A DNA stretch of 44,906 nt, from assembly GCA_964454015.1 (NCBI GenBank), contig CAYVQF010000050.1, positions 1 to 44,906 of the forward strand. Direction: 5' to 3'. Numbering within the stretch: position 1 is the stretch's first letter; every line of letters begins with the position of its first letter. Below are positions 1 to 8,337 of the stretch, piece by piece. The position numbers were made by a program, and so were the translations under genes. The DNA is from CAYVQF01 sp964454015. GTDB lineage: Bacteria; Myxococcota_A; Bradymonadia; UBA4248. The notes under the pieces are model-generated. The model did not search any database and was not told the origin of the DNA. It worked only from the letters and a program-made list of their open reading frames with translations.

Positions 1-2
1 AA

Positions 3-374
3 GAGCGTGCCCCTCGGGAAGAGCGTGCCCCTCGGGAAGAGCGTGCCCCTCGGGAGGAGCGTGCCCCTCGGGAGGAGCGTGCCCCTCGTGAGGAACGTGC
101 CCCTCGGGAAGAGCGTGCACCCCGTGAGGAACGTGCCCCTCGGGAAGAGCGTGCACCCCGTGAGGATCGTCCGCGACCCCAACGCGAGGAGCGAGCCCCC
201 CGTGAGGAGCGTGAACTCCGTGAGGATCGTCCGCGACCCCAGCGTGAGGAGCGTGCCCCTCGGGAAGAGCGTGCCCCTCGGGAAGAGCGTGCCCCTCGGG
301 AAGAGCGTGCCCCTCGTGAGGAGCGTGCCCCTCGTGAGGAGCGTGCCCCTCGTGAGGAGCGTGCCCCGCGTGAG
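3..374 (+). repeat. Tandem 18-bp coding repeat (ERAPRE units)
   Basis: Direct 18-base units of the form GAGCGTGCCCCTCGGGAA recur head to tail: nine units, then a variant central section with two DRPRPQRE interruptions, then seven more units. Several copies are identical at the DNA level and others differ at third positions (CGG/CGT, GAA/GAG). This mix suggests recent expansion by slippage or unequal recombination under protein-level constraint. There are no unique spacers, so it is not a CRISPR array. Confidence 0.9.
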
Positions 375-662
375 GATGGACCTGAGCGCGGCGAGCGCCA
401 ACGCCGCTCCCAGCGACCCCGTCCCGGCGGTGACAACACGGCCCCAACGCCTGCCGTCACCAGCACGGCAGCACCAGAGCCTGCGGAGCCGGAAGGGACG
501 CCAGGCGAGCGACGGCGCCGGACCCAGCGGCCGCGCCCCGTGGAGCAGATCATCCAGCGAGAGTCTCCCCAGGATGAGGGCGCCCAGGTGAGTCAAGACG
601 ATGCCGCCGCGGGCGCGTCGCGAACGCGCCGCACCAGACGCCCTCGCCCTTCCGAGAGCTGA
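3..662 (+). CDS. C-terminal part of a low-complexity ERAPRE-repeat protein (5' end outside window)
   Basis: The reading frame is open from the left edge and ends at TGA 660-662, giving 219 residues with no start in the window. The first 124 codons are almost entirely the hexapeptide ERAPRE and close variants, broken by two DRPRPQRE units. The rest is rich in Arg, Pro, Gln and Glu and ends RRTRRPRPSES. Another frame over the same bases also stays open because the 18-base repeat has no stop in any frame. I prefer this one because it gives a balanced charged Arg/Glu tail, follows the repeat period, and stops 12 bases before a strong hairpin. Such Arg/Glu/Pro tails occur at the C-termini of some bacterial RNA-binding proteins and helicases, but nothing here identifies the catalytic part. 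Function unknown. Confidence 0.6.
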   Translation, partial: ERAPREERAPREERAPREERAPREERAPREERAPREERAPREERAPREERAPREDRPRPQREERAPREERELREDRPRPQREERAPREERAPREERAPREERAPREERAPREERAPREERAPREDGPERGERQRRSQRPRPGGDNTAPTPAVTSTAAPEPAEPEGTPGERRRRTQRPRPVEQIIQRESPQDEGAQVSQDDAAAGASRTRRTRRPRPSES

Positions 663-674
663 AATCCGCCACCT

Positions 675-706
675 GCACGAGGGGCAGACGCTTCTGCCCC
701 TCGTGC
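675..706 (+). terminator. Perfect 14-bp hairpin after the ERAPRE gene
   Basis: GCACGAGGGGCAGA pairs perfectly with TCTGCCCCTCGTGC around a four-base loop (CGCT). It begins 12 bases after the stop at 662. No T-run follows, so it may act as a 3' mRNA-stabilising stem or a terminator lacking a U-tract. Position and stem quality support a transcript end. The termination mechanism is inferred. Confidence 0.6.
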
Positions 707-793
707 TCCCACAGCCGCGCCGACGCTCCCTGGCGACGGCGCGCCCTCCGCGGACCATCTCCCTCTGCGCGCCGCCCACCGTCAAAAAGGTCC

Positions 794-821
794 TTGCACC
801 GCTGCCTTCCCATGCTATGCT
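794..821 (+). promoter_or_regulatory. Possible sigma70-like promoter for the Tudor-like gene
   Basis: TTGCAC (794-799), a 16-base spacer and TATGCT (816-821) lie about 35 bases upstream of the GTG start at 856. The -10 matches consensus at four of six positions and the -35 only at TTG. This is a weak call by eye. Confidence 0.3.
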
Positions 822-855
822 GTGAACTGTGTTCTTTTCACTGCAGGAGCAAACC

Positions 856-1236
856 GTGCTTGGAAAACTGTCGGGTCTGCTGGTATTCGCCCTCGTTCTT
901 CTCGCCGCCACCGCCGCCTGGGCCTTCGACGCGGGCGACAGGGTACTGGCCCTGTGGGAAGACGCCTATTGGTATCCCGCCACGGTAGAGGCCGCCAGCG
1001 GTGACGTCTTGACCCTCCACTTCGACGACGGGACGCGCCTCAAAGTCGACGCCCAACGCGTCAAGCCCCTCGCGTGGCGTCCAGGTCAGCAGGTCGAGTG
1101 CCGCTGGCCGCACGACGGCAAGCAGTACCCTGCCATCATCCTGAAGCGCGATGGCGACATGATCGAGGTGGAGTACGTGCAGGATGGTGCCAAAGCCAAA
1201 GCCCACATTGGCACCTGCCGCGAGTCGCGCTACTGA
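856..1236 (+). CDS. Small secreted protein with two Tudor/SH3-like repeats
   Basis: 126 residues. I chose GTG at 856 because AGGAG at 845-849 sits six bases upstream and the protein then begins directly with a signal peptide (residues 1-23, basic start, Leu/Ala core, AWA cleavage). An earlier in-frame GTG at 829 lacks these features. The mature part holds two similar beta-rich units: residues 27-71 (GDRVLALWEDAYWYPATV) and 76-121 (GQQVECRWPHDGKQYPAII). The pattern of G-x-x-V, an aromatic cluster, Y-P-A-x-[VI] and an acidic strand is typical of Tudor/Agenet-type SH3-like barrels. A Cys (C121) remains near the C-terminus. The protein is likely periplasmic or extracellular; its ligand is unknown. 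It converges on the PHA synthase-like gene. Confidence 0.8.
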   Translation: MLGKLSGLLVFALVLLAATAAWAFDAGDRVLALWEDAYWYPATVEAASGDVLTLHFDDGTRLKVDAQRVKPLAWRPGQQVECRWPHDGKQYPAIILKRDGDMIEVEYVQDGAKAKAHIGTCRESRY

Positions 1237-1238
1237 TC

Positions 1239-1257
1239 GCCCAGCACTTTAGTGGGC
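1239..1257. terminator. Short hairpin between convergent genes
   Basis: GCCCA (1239-1243) pairs with TGGGC (1253-1257) over a nine-base loop, in the 23-base gap between two convergent stop codons. There is no T-run on either strand. It could serve as a weak bidirectional terminator. Confidence 0.3.
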
Positions 1258-1259
1258 AC

Positions 1260-2720
1260 TCACGCTTCGCCGTCCTGGTCCTGAGCCGCTTTCCTGGCGG
1301 CGCGACGGCTCTTTTTATGGCCAGCCACCTCGCTGCTGTCATCGCTCTGATGGCTCTCCACGACTTCCGGAGCGCAGGGCTTCGCTTGCTCGGCCAGGGC
1401 TTGCAAACAATCGATGGGGTTGGGGTTGAGTGAGCGCGCGTTGTCGCTGCGCCAAATATCGGGGTTGAGGATATAGCCGACGTGGCCAATCCCCGGGTGG
1501 ACCACATGGGTATAGCGATCGCCCCCGATGGCCTGCATGGGATGCGCTGTCTCGTGGGGTACCAGGGTGTCTTTGCCGCCGTAGAACGACACCACCTGAA
1601 GGTTGCTCTCGGAAAAAATGCGGCGCAGATCGACAGACTCACCATCGATGGCAAAAGGCATCACGCCGTCCTCGGTCACGCCGATCTTGAACTGCCGCTC
1701 TGAGAAGCGCGCCAGATCCACGGGCACGGGGAAGCGCCGGCAATTCTCTGACGAGATCCAATAGGCACCCGCCAGCTCACGCTGCTGCTTGAAGGTCAAG
1801 TCCTGCACACAGGAGACATCGGCCCACGCCGGGCTCAGCCACCCCGAAGCAAAGGAACCCATGGGCGTCTTGGCCGTCATGGCCCCCAGGGCGATATCCT
1901 GGGTCAGGCGCAGTTGATCGCCCGAAATGTAGAGGTCCAGCTTCTCGGCGAGGCTGTAGGACGCCTTGAGCACCAACTCGGGGATATAGCGCATGATCTC
2001 TGCCAAGCTGTGGCAGCGACGACCATCGACGGGCGCCACGAAAGTGGCCAAGACCGAAAAGAGGCGATCCGCCAGGGCCGGATTCACCGCCGCAAAGGTC
2101 AAGAGGTGGGGGCCCAAACCGCAGTAGCCCTCGGCGATCATCTTGCGGCCCTGGTTGTGCTGGAAGGCAACGCCGGCGAGGTGTCCCAAGCTCTCCATGA
2201 CCGTGGACATCCGCATTTTGCGGTAGTTCTGTTGCTGCTTGTCGCCGCGCAGCGCCATGGCATAGACCCCCATGCCCCGCTCGGTGAAGCGCTCGAAGAA
2301 ACACACGCCTGGCATCAAGCGGAAAAGCGGGTCACCGTAGGGGAGCACGCCACCGACGTGAAAGAGCGCATGCTCCGATGGCGCCACGCCCGCCTTGGGG
2401 GGAATATAGGTCAGCGAAAAATGGCCATCCTCGGCGAGCAGCACTTCACCAGGCAACACAGCGCTACCAAAAAGCTCCGCCCCCAGCGTCTGCACCAGCG
2501 AGCGGTAACGCAGACCCGACTGCCAGCGCTTGCGCAACGCCACCCAGTCGCTCGCTTCCTTGGCCTGAGTGACCGCTTCAAGCATGCGCCGCCAGCTCTC
2601 CGGCCCTTGGAGCGCCGCCTCGAAGAAGCGCGCCTGAAAGTACTGAGAACGTTGCATCGCCTCGACCACCTGGGCGGTCATCCGCGCTACGGCGCGTTGC
2701 GGTAGTTCAGCTATTGCCAT
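1260..2720 (-). CDS. PHA synthase-like alpha/beta hydrolase
   Basis: 486 residues. ATG at 2720 is preferred because AAGGA lies six bases upstream; a TTG two codons earlier has no such site. The C-terminal part matches the poly(hydroxyalkanoate) synthase branch of alpha/beta hydrolases: a nucleophile elbow with Cys200 (EGYCGLG), an Asp-containing turn GGKDTLVP (Asp384), and GIGHVGYILNP (His413), close to the PhaC motif ending in NP. Known PhaC enzymes polymerise hydroxyacyl-CoA using a Cys-Asp-His triad. The usual elbow is G-x-C-x-G, but here the fifth position is Leu. Residues 15-70 are helical and recall phasin-like helices. The C-terminus is a Lys/Arg/Asp-rich tail. No phaA, phaB or phaE neighbour is present, so the polymerase role is probable rather than proven. 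Confidence 0.72.
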   Translation of the reverse strand: MAIAELPQRAVARMTAQVVEAMQRSQYFQARFFEAALQGPESWRRMLEAVTQAKEASDWVALRKRWQSGLRYRSLVQTLGAELFGSAVLPGEVLLAEDGHFSLTYIPPKAGVAPSEHALFHVGGVLPYGDPLFRLMPGVCFFERFTERGMGVYAMALRGDKQQQNYRKMRMSTVMESLGHLAGVAFQHNQGRKMIAEGYCGLGPHLLTFAAVNPALADRLFSVLATFVAPVDGRRCHSLAEIMRYIPELVLKASYSLAEKLDLYISGDQLRLTQDIALGAMTAKTPMGSFASGWLSPAWADVSCVQDLTFKQQRELAGAYWISSENCRRFPVPVDLARFSERQFKIGVTEDGVMPFAIDGESVDLRRIFSESNLQVVSFYGGKDTLVPHETAHPMQAIGGDRYTHVVHPGIGHVGYILNPDIWRSDNARSLNPNPIDCLQALAEQAKPCAPEVVESHQSDDSSEVAGHKKSRRAARKAAQDQDGEA

Positions 2721-2823
2721 GTTCAATCCTTGCTTGTGTGCGGCGCAGCAATTTTTCTGTCGTCAAAAATCAGCACGTAATCCATACGCAGCACATGTTT
2801 AGAGCATCCACCCTACTCGCCGA

Positions 2824-2838
2824 CACAATAAAATTGTG
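2824..2838. promoter_or_regulatory. Dyad CACAAT-AAA-ATTGTG in the PHA synthase-like upstream region
   Basis: A perfect 6+6 inverted repeat with a three-base centre lies about 105 bases upstream of the ATG at 2720. The surrounding 2721-2913 gap is distinctly more AT-rich than the genes, so it probably carries the promoter. The dyad is a candidate operator. No cognate regulator can be named. Confidence 0.4.
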
Positions 2839-2913
2839 CAGCGCAACAAAAACCCTATACGCCGCTCCCCACCTTGGCAAGCGCTTTTTCACCAACACCG
2901 TCATTTTCCGCCA

Positions 2914-4017
2914 TCACTCGATGCGGCGAATCGCCACCTGCAAGTCCCTTGGCACCCCACCCACGTCGACCCGCAGGTAGTGGCGCCCGATCCCGTCCAT
3001 GCGCTCTTCAATGGCCCCACCCCCGCCGGAAATCCACGCCGGAATCCCACCATTGGCAAAGAACATGGCCGTGTGGAGGTGACCGTAAAAGGTCATGTCG
3101 ACCCCAGCCGCACCAAGCGTGTTGAGCAACCGCAGTCCTTCGCGGCGGCTGCGAAAGGCGCCACTGCGGGTGCCCACGGGATCGAAAGGGGGGATGTGCA
3201 TGGCCACCACGTGCAGGCCTCCGCGAGAGGCCGCCAGCCACCCCTGCAGCGCCTCGTAGACACACCCGTCGAGGGAAGCCGTCGCCGTGTCCAGGAGGCT
3301 GAAGGCCACCCCTTTGAAGCGGAAGTGAAAAGACGTGCGCCCAAATATGTCGCCCCAGTGCGGCACCACCCCCGGGAGGTCGTGATTGCCGATGGTGCTG
3401 TAGAAGGGTACGGGCAAGGCCTCCAGCGCCGCCTGTACGGCGCGAAAGGAGGCCGCCGTCCCGTTGCGCGCCAGATCGCCCGTGGAAATCACAAAACGCA
3501 GCCCGGCCTCGGCCTCGAGAGGTTCAGCGAAGTCGCCGAAGCGATCCAGGGCCTCTTGAATGTCGCTCAGCACGCCAAAGGCAAAGTCTCCCGCCGCCGC
3601 CCCGTCTGGAGGCGCCACCTCCAGCTCCAGCCGCTGCCCCGGGGAGACCGGGAGCAACCACTCACCAACGGTAGGACGCGTCCCGGGCAGGCGCAGCACG
3701 GGCTCGGCCGCGGCGAAGGGCCACAACACCGCATCGGCGGGGATGTTGCGCACCCGAACCCGCAAGGTCGCTGGCGCGCGTGCCCCCACCTCGTAGCTGA
3801 GGTGCAGCACCGGAGATTGGGCCCACAGCTCGAGATAGCCCTCGGTGAAGACGTGCACCGCCGCCAGCCCCTGGGCCACCTCCACCGCGCTGCCATCGGC
3901 CTGGCTGGCCTGGCCCACCTTGTCATCTTGGCGGCAGTGGGCCCCGTCGGGGGGCATACAGCCAGCCACGCAGACCAGGGCAATCAGAAGCGAGAGACGC
4001 GGCGCCTGCCACCTCAT
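2914..4017 (-). CDS. Calcineurin-like metallophosphoesterase lipoprotein
   Basis: 367 residues. The start at 4017 overlaps the upstream stop as ATGA and gives a clean lipoprotein signal peptide ending VAGC (Cys20); a longer in-frame extension would bury it. The phosphoesterase motifs appear in order: SDIQ (Asp152), STGDLARNG (Asp181), STIGNHD (Asn211, His212), AMHIPP (His274) and YGHLHT (His313, His315). The usual first motif is D-x-H; here the third residue is Gln154, so one metal ligand differs. Residues 45-145 form a beta-rich N-terminal region before the catalytic core. Family members hydrolyse phosphomono- or diesters with a dinuclear metal centre. The substrate here is unknown, and the lipid anchor places the enzyme at the envelope. 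It is translationally coupled to the gene at 4014-5252. Confidence 0.85.
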   Translation of the reverse strand: MRWQAPRLSLLIALVCVAGCMPPDGAHCRQDDKVGQASQADGSAVEVAQGLAAVHVFTEGYLELWAQSPVLHLSYEVGARAPATLRVRVRNIPADAVLWPFAAAEPVLRLPGTRPTVGEWLLPVSPGQRLELEVAPPDGAAAGDFAFGVLSDIQEALDRFGDFAEPLEAEAGLRFVISTGDLARNGTAASFRAVQAALEALPVPFYSTIGNHDLPGVVPHWGDIFGRTSFHFRFKGVAFSLLDTATASLDGCVYEALQGWLAASRGGLHVVAMHIPPFDPVGTRSGAFRSRREGLRLLNTLGAAGVDMTFYGHLHTAMFFANGGIPAWISGGGGAIEERMDGIGRHYLRVDVGGVPRDLQVAIRRIE

Positions 4018-5252
4018 GGCCGCACCTCCGCCGCACCAGGAAGCCAGCGGTAGACCACATCCAAGCCCGCGACGATGGCCGAGCCGACCTGCACATCCCA
4101 GCCCAAGCCCAGCCGGTGCCCGTGGCCCAGCGGCGGAAAGGACCACTCGCCGCGCAGGCCCACGTGCCCGATGGATCCACTCCCCACCCCGGCCCAGGCG
4201 AAGCCGCCGGCAAAAGACTCCCGGCGATGATCGTAATAAATCGCGACCTCACCGTGTCCCGCCTCGGGACGCCCCAGATAAAGCCCATAGGCAAAGCCCA
4301 GCAGCAAGCGATCGATAGCGTCCTCGCCAAGATCCGCATGCTGGTAATAGACGAAATCCATGCCCCAGCCCCACTCTCCCTCGATGAAGGCCCCGGCCAG
4401 GACCGGCGCAATGCGCTCGAGGTCGAGCCGCCCCCGCAGGCTCCCCTCCCATCCCCAGAAGCCAAAACCTTCGCGGCCGTGGCGGTGATAGACCGTTCCC
4501 CCTTCGAGCTCCAAGCGGCTGCCATCGGAGCAAGCCACCCCAGGGGTGCAACCCCACCAACGGTAAGCGACATGCAGGGCCGTGCGCTGGTGATCATCGT
4601 CTAGACCGACCCAAGCGCCGGGGCTCAAGCGCCACCCACCCCAATGAAGATCGAGCCTGCTGGTCCAGAAGCTCGTGTAGGCGAACACGGGATCGTGGAC
4701 GTAGCGATAGCCCGTGCGCAGCGCCACGGTGTCGCTCTCGGCACGCGGACGCCCGAGCCGGTCCGGGCCCAGGGCAGCGGCAAAGAAATCGGCCATCCAA
4801 CTCTGAAAAAAGAGCCCGGCGCCCAGGCCCGTCAAGGAAATTGCCGGTCCCGCGACTTTGCGCGAGGCGCCACTCAGCGCCAGGATCGCGATCCCGCTGC
4901 CAAGGGCCGCCACCCCCGCGCCCTGCATGCCAAGCAAGCGATAGGCTGCCTGGCGATCACCTGCGGCGAAGACGCCGCTGCCATGTAAGAGCGCGCCAGG
5001 CACGACGGCAGCCAACGCAGGCAACCACCCAGGTTGGTAAGTGGCCGCTTGAGTCGCCTCGACGAGGGAGGCCTCTGCCAGGACGTCGCCCTCAGGCACG
5101 GGCTCCACCTCCGTCGGCACGACGAGGACCGGGCCTGCGCTACATGCCCCCGCAGGGGAAGGGGTTGTAGCGCACAGGGGCTCCGCCGCCACCCACGAAG
5201 GCATCAGGGTGACACTGGCGAGCGCCAGGAGTCTAACAGCTTGGCAACGCAT
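4014..5252 (-). CDS. Predicted envelope protein, beta-rich C-terminal half
   Basis: 412 residues from ATG 5252, chosen because it opens with a signal peptide (basic start, hydrophobic core, cleavage near AEPL at about residue 23). Only a weak GAAG-type ribosome site lies upstream. Residues 70-150 are Ala/Gly-rich with two or three hydrophobic stretches. From about residue 165 the sequence alternates aromatic and polar residues in Trp/Tyr/Gly-rich strands, such as WTSRLDLHWGGWRLSPGAWV and HRLGLGWDVQVGSAIVAGLD, which suggests an outer-membrane beta-barrel or a large beta-sheet protein. I do not recognise the family. Its stop overlaps the start of the phosphoesterase lipoprotein gene (ATGA), so the two are probably made together. 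Confidence 0.65.
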   Translation of the reverse strand: MRCQAVRLLALASVTLMPSWVAAEPLCATTPSPAGACSAGPVLVVPTEVEPVPEGDVLAEASLVEATQAATYQPGWLPALAAVVPGALLHGSGVFAAGDRQAAYRLLGMQGAGVAALGSGIAILALSGASRKVAGPAISLTGLGAGLFFQSWMADFFAAALGPDRLGRPRAESDTVALRTGYRYVHDPVFAYTSFWTSRLDLHWGGWRLSPGAWVGLDDDHQRTALHVAYRWWGCTPGVACSDGSRLELEGGTVYHRHGREGFGFWGWEGSLRGRLDLERIAPVLAGAFIEGEWGWGMDFVYYQHADLGEDAIDRLLLGFAYGLYLGRPEAGHGEVAIYYDHRRESFAGGFAWAGVGSGSIGHVGLRGEWSFPPLGHGHRLGLGWDVQVGSAIVAGLDVVYRWLPGAAEVRP

Positions 5253-5439
5253 AGACGTTGGAACTTCTTCGGGAATTTGTAACAGCGCCGAGGCGCGTCC
5301 TGGGAGAGTGGGACCGAACCGCGCCCGTGTCAAGGGAAGAGGCGCCGCCTCCACTCGGGACTGGGGCTGAACGTCAACGGCGCACGGCCCCACCGGCAGC
5401 ACAGAGAGGTCCCGTGATCCAGCAGATGCCAAGCCGTGG

Positions 5440-8337
5440 CTAAGCCGAAGGGTGCCGTGCCATGACCCGAGTGCGGACCAAATCCAGCACCTTGTCGGGG
5501 TCGAAAGGCTTCTCGAGCCGCGTGGCCCTCACCTGCTCCAGGTATTCAGCCGCACGCGGGGTAAAAACGCCTCCGGTGATGAAGACCATCCTTTGGCTCA
5601 GGGCAGGGTACGCGTCGGCAAGCCAGGCGTGCAAATCCATCCCGGTCACAGGAGACATCATCATGTCGCAGAGCAGCAGATCGAAATCCTGGTCCGCCGT
5701 CAGAAGCTTGCGCGCGGCTGCACCTGAATCGCAGGTGATCACCTCGTGCGCTTCACCGAGGAGGCGCTTGAGGAGATTGCGGATGGACTCCTCGTCATCG
5801 ATGACGAGGACTCGGCCACGCACGTCGCAGCGCGCCGGGGCGCTCGGCTGGGGCACCTGGGCCAGTCGCGGTTGACTGTGCTTGCGCGGGCGCGGCGGCA
5901 AACGGATCAAGAAACGCGTTCCCTTGTCGACTTCACTCTCGACACGGATCGTCCCACCATAGCCCTCGACGATGTTCTTGCAGATGGCCAGCCCCAGCCC
6001 AGAGCCCACCCCGGCTCTCTTGGTGGTAAAGAAGGGTTCAAAGACCCGCCCCAGGTGCTCGGGCGAGATCCCCCGACCGCTGTCGGAAATCTCCACGTAG
6101 GCGGCGTTATCCTTGGTCCAGGTGCGGATGGTGATGTGGTTGTTGTTGACGTCTCCCTCGTCGATGGCGTGCGCCGCGTTGATGAGGAGGTTTAGAAACA
6201 CCTGGGACAGCTTCCCCTCAGAAGCCCAGATTGACACGACGGGTTCGAAAATCTTGACCACCCGCGCCCGGTACTTGATCTCGTTGAAGGCCATGTTGAT
6301 GGCGCAGTTGATGGCATACTTGACGTCGACCTCAGACTCCTCCTCCCGCTCGATGTGGGCGAAGGTGCTCAGCGAGCGGCTGATGACCTTGATGCGCTGG
6401 GTGCCATCCAGCGCCTCGCGCAGGCGCTCTTGCATGTCTTCCAGCATGGCAGACTGCAACATCTCCGCGCCATCCCCCAAGATCTCCGCGAAGGTCTCGT
6501 TCCCGAGGTGGGCGCGCATGCTTTTGCTACAGCGCAACACGACCTCCGTCAATTGCTGCATGTCCTTCTCGAGGCTCTCGATGTTGAAGAGCACATAGGC
6601 GAGGGGATTGTTGATCTCGTGGGCCACCCCCGCGGCGAGCATGCCCATGCTGGCCAGGCGGTCGGACTGGGCGATGTGCGCCTGGATGGCGCGTTTTTCC
6701 GTCACATCCCGATAGGAGCCAGCCACGACATGGCGCCCGTCGATGTAGACCTTGGCCAATCGCAAGTCAGCGAAGACCCGTTGCCCGTCTTCACGGAGCA
6801 AGGCGATGTCCTCCAAGGTCACCCCTTCCTCATCGAGGGTTGCCAAGGCGTCCCGCAGACTTGCTGCGATTTCCGGTGGGTGGAGCGCGTAGAGATCCTG
6901 TGCCAACAAGTCAGCCTCGCTGTAGCCGAGCAGCTTGGCCATGGCACCGTTGGTCATGACGACGCCCAAAGTCAGCGGATCGATCAACAAGATCCCATCG
7001 GCCACCTGAGCAAAGATACCTTTGAAGCGCTCCTCGCTCGCCCGCAGCTCCGTCTCCGCCCGTTTGCGATCGCTGATGTCGATGGCCAACTCGAAACGCA
7101 CCACCCGGCCATCGGGCCAGCGAATGGCGCGATCGATGATGTGAAAATGCGCATCGAGCAGCGGGTTGTAGTGCTCCCAATGGTGGGGGGCGTGCCCCAT
7201 CGTCCGCAACAGCTCGTTGTTGCAGAACTCACAAGGCGTGGTGCGCCCTTGGAGCACTTGGTAGCAGATCTGCCCGACGACGGAGCGCCCCACCCGTCGC
7301 ACCAACGACTGGTTGGCATAGAGCACTTCATAGGTGTTGATATCGGCGACGTAAATCGGCTCATCGATGCTGTCGAAGAGGGACAAGAGCTGCGCCCGCT
7401 CCAGCCTGAGGGAGTTCTCCACTTGACGCCGCTGCATGGCCAAGCTGAGGAGGTTGGCAAAGGTCTCCAGGTAGAGCAGATCCTCGCGCCCCCAGGTGCG
7501 CTGGGTGCGCACGTCGTCGAAGCCAACGAATCCCACCAGCTCACCGCGCCACTCGAGGGGCACGACCAACACCGACTGGATGCTCTGGGCCTCGAGGATC
7601 TCCTTTTCGACCGAGGCCTCGGGCGGGAGCGCGCTCACATCGGGGACGTTGATTTTCTCGCGCCCGCGCAACTTGGCCATCCACCACGGGAAGACCTCCA
7701 GGGGCAGCCCCTGGAGGTTGCCCTTCTGTGGGACCACCTCCGCCGCGCACGCTTCGTGGGTGTTGCTCATGGTCTGGCTGGACTTGTCCAGGAGAAAGAC
7801 ATAGGCGCGGTCAGCGCTGGTCAGGGCGCAGATCCACTCCAGCGCTTCCTGCACCGCTTCGTCTTCATCCTCGGACGTCGCGTTCAACAGCCGCATGGAC
7901 AAGGTCGCGACACAGGACTGCATGGACAAGCGATGCCGGAGAAGCTGCACGGCCTCACGCTCGGCGCTCTGGTCGCGAAAAACCAGCACTGCCCCCTGGA
8001 CGCAACCGCCAGCGCCGCGGATCGGCGCCCCACTATCGGCGATGGGGCGTTCCGTGCCATCGCGCGCCACCAGCAAGGTGTGATTGGCCAAGCCCACCAC
8101 CTTCCCCTCGCTCAGCACGCGCAGGACTGGATTGGCGACGGTCTTGCGGCTGTCCTCATTGATGATGTGAAAGACCGCACCGATCTCCCGCCCCATCGCC
8201 TCAGCCTCACGCCAACCTGTCAGCGACTCGGCCACGGCGTTCATGTTCTTGACCCGGGCCTCGGCGTCGGTCACGATGACGGCGTCACCGATGCTGTAAA
8301 GAATCGTGCGAAAGAGATCGTCGCTGATCGGATCCAT
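5440..8337 (-). CDS. Multi-PAS/GAF hybrid histidine kinase with C-terminal receiver
   Basis: 965 residues. ATG 8337 follows GGGAAGG and starts just before the first PAS domain. Domains in order: PAS (about 5-125), GAF (about 145-305), PAS with a C-x-x-C pair CEFC (369-372, about 318-425), PAS (about 432-550), HisKA with phospho-acceptor His573 in AHEINNP, HATPase with N-box Asn720, DSGRGI (752-757) and GSGLGL (778-783), then a receiver with acidic pair 847-848, phospho-Asp891, Thr921 and Lys943. No transmembrane segment is visible, so it should be cytoplasmic. It autophosphorylates on His and can pass phosphate to its own receiver; no DNA-binding output is attached. It lies 75 bases downstream of the VTT protein gene and may be cotranscribed with mgtE. 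The signal is unknown; the CxxC PAS could bind a metal or sense redox. Confidence 0.93.
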   Translation of the reverse strand: MDPISDDLFRTILYSIGDAVIVTDAEARVKNMNAVAESLTGWREAEAMGREIGAVFHIINEDSRKTVANPVLRVLSEGKVVGLANHTLLVARDGTERPIADSGAPIRGAGGCVQGAVLVFRDQSAEREAVQLLRHRLSMQSCVATLSMRLLNATSEDEDEAVQEALEWICALTSADRAYVFLLDKSSQTMSNTHEACAAEVVPQKGNLQGLPLEVFPWWMAKLRGREKINVPDVSALPPEASVEKEILEAQSIQSVLVVPLEWRGELVGFVGFDDVRTQRTWGREDLLYLETFANLLSLAMQRRQVENSLRLERAQLLSLFDSIDEPIYVADINTYEVLYANQSLVRRVGRSVVGQICYQVLQGRTTPCEFCNNELLRTMGHAPHHWEHYNPLLDAHFHIIDRAIRWPDGRVVRFELAIDISDRKRAETELRASEERFKGIFAQVADGILLIDPLTLGVVMTNGAMAKLLGYSEADLLAQDLYALHPPEIAASLRDALATLDEEGVTLEDIALLREDGQRVFADLRLAKVYIDGRHVVAGSYRDVTEKRAIQAHIAQSDRLASMGMLAAGVAHEINNPLAYVLFNIESLEKDMQQLTEVVLRCSKSMRAHLGNETFAEILGDGAEMLQSAMLEDMQERLREALDGTQRIKVISRSLSTFAHIEREEESEVDVKYAINCAINMAFNEIKYRARVVKIFEPVVSIWASEGKLSQVFLNLLINAAHAIDEGDVNNNHITIRTWTKDNAAYVEISDSGRGISPEHLGRVFEPFFTTKRAGVGSGLGLAICKNIVEGYGGTIRVESEVDKGTRFLIRLPPRPRKHSQPRLAQVPQPSAPARCDVRGRVLVIDDEESIRNLLKRLLGEAHEVITCDSGAAARKLLTADQDFDLLLCDMMMSPVTGMDLHAWLADAYPALSQRMVFITGGVFTPRAAEYLEQVRATRLEKPFDPDKVLDLVRTRVMARHPSA

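Noticed and set aside
1..374. Short direct repeats that could suggest a CRISPR array
   Set aside because: The units abut with no spacers, are 18 bases (a multiple of three), and encode a periodic peptide in one open frame.
7..591. A 194-codon frame with an ATG over the repeat region (PLGKSV units)
   Set aside because: The 18-base unit is open in several frames. The frame ending at 662 runs through to the hairpin, has the charge pattern of a real tail and reaches the left edge without a stop; the ATG-started frame is judged a shadow.
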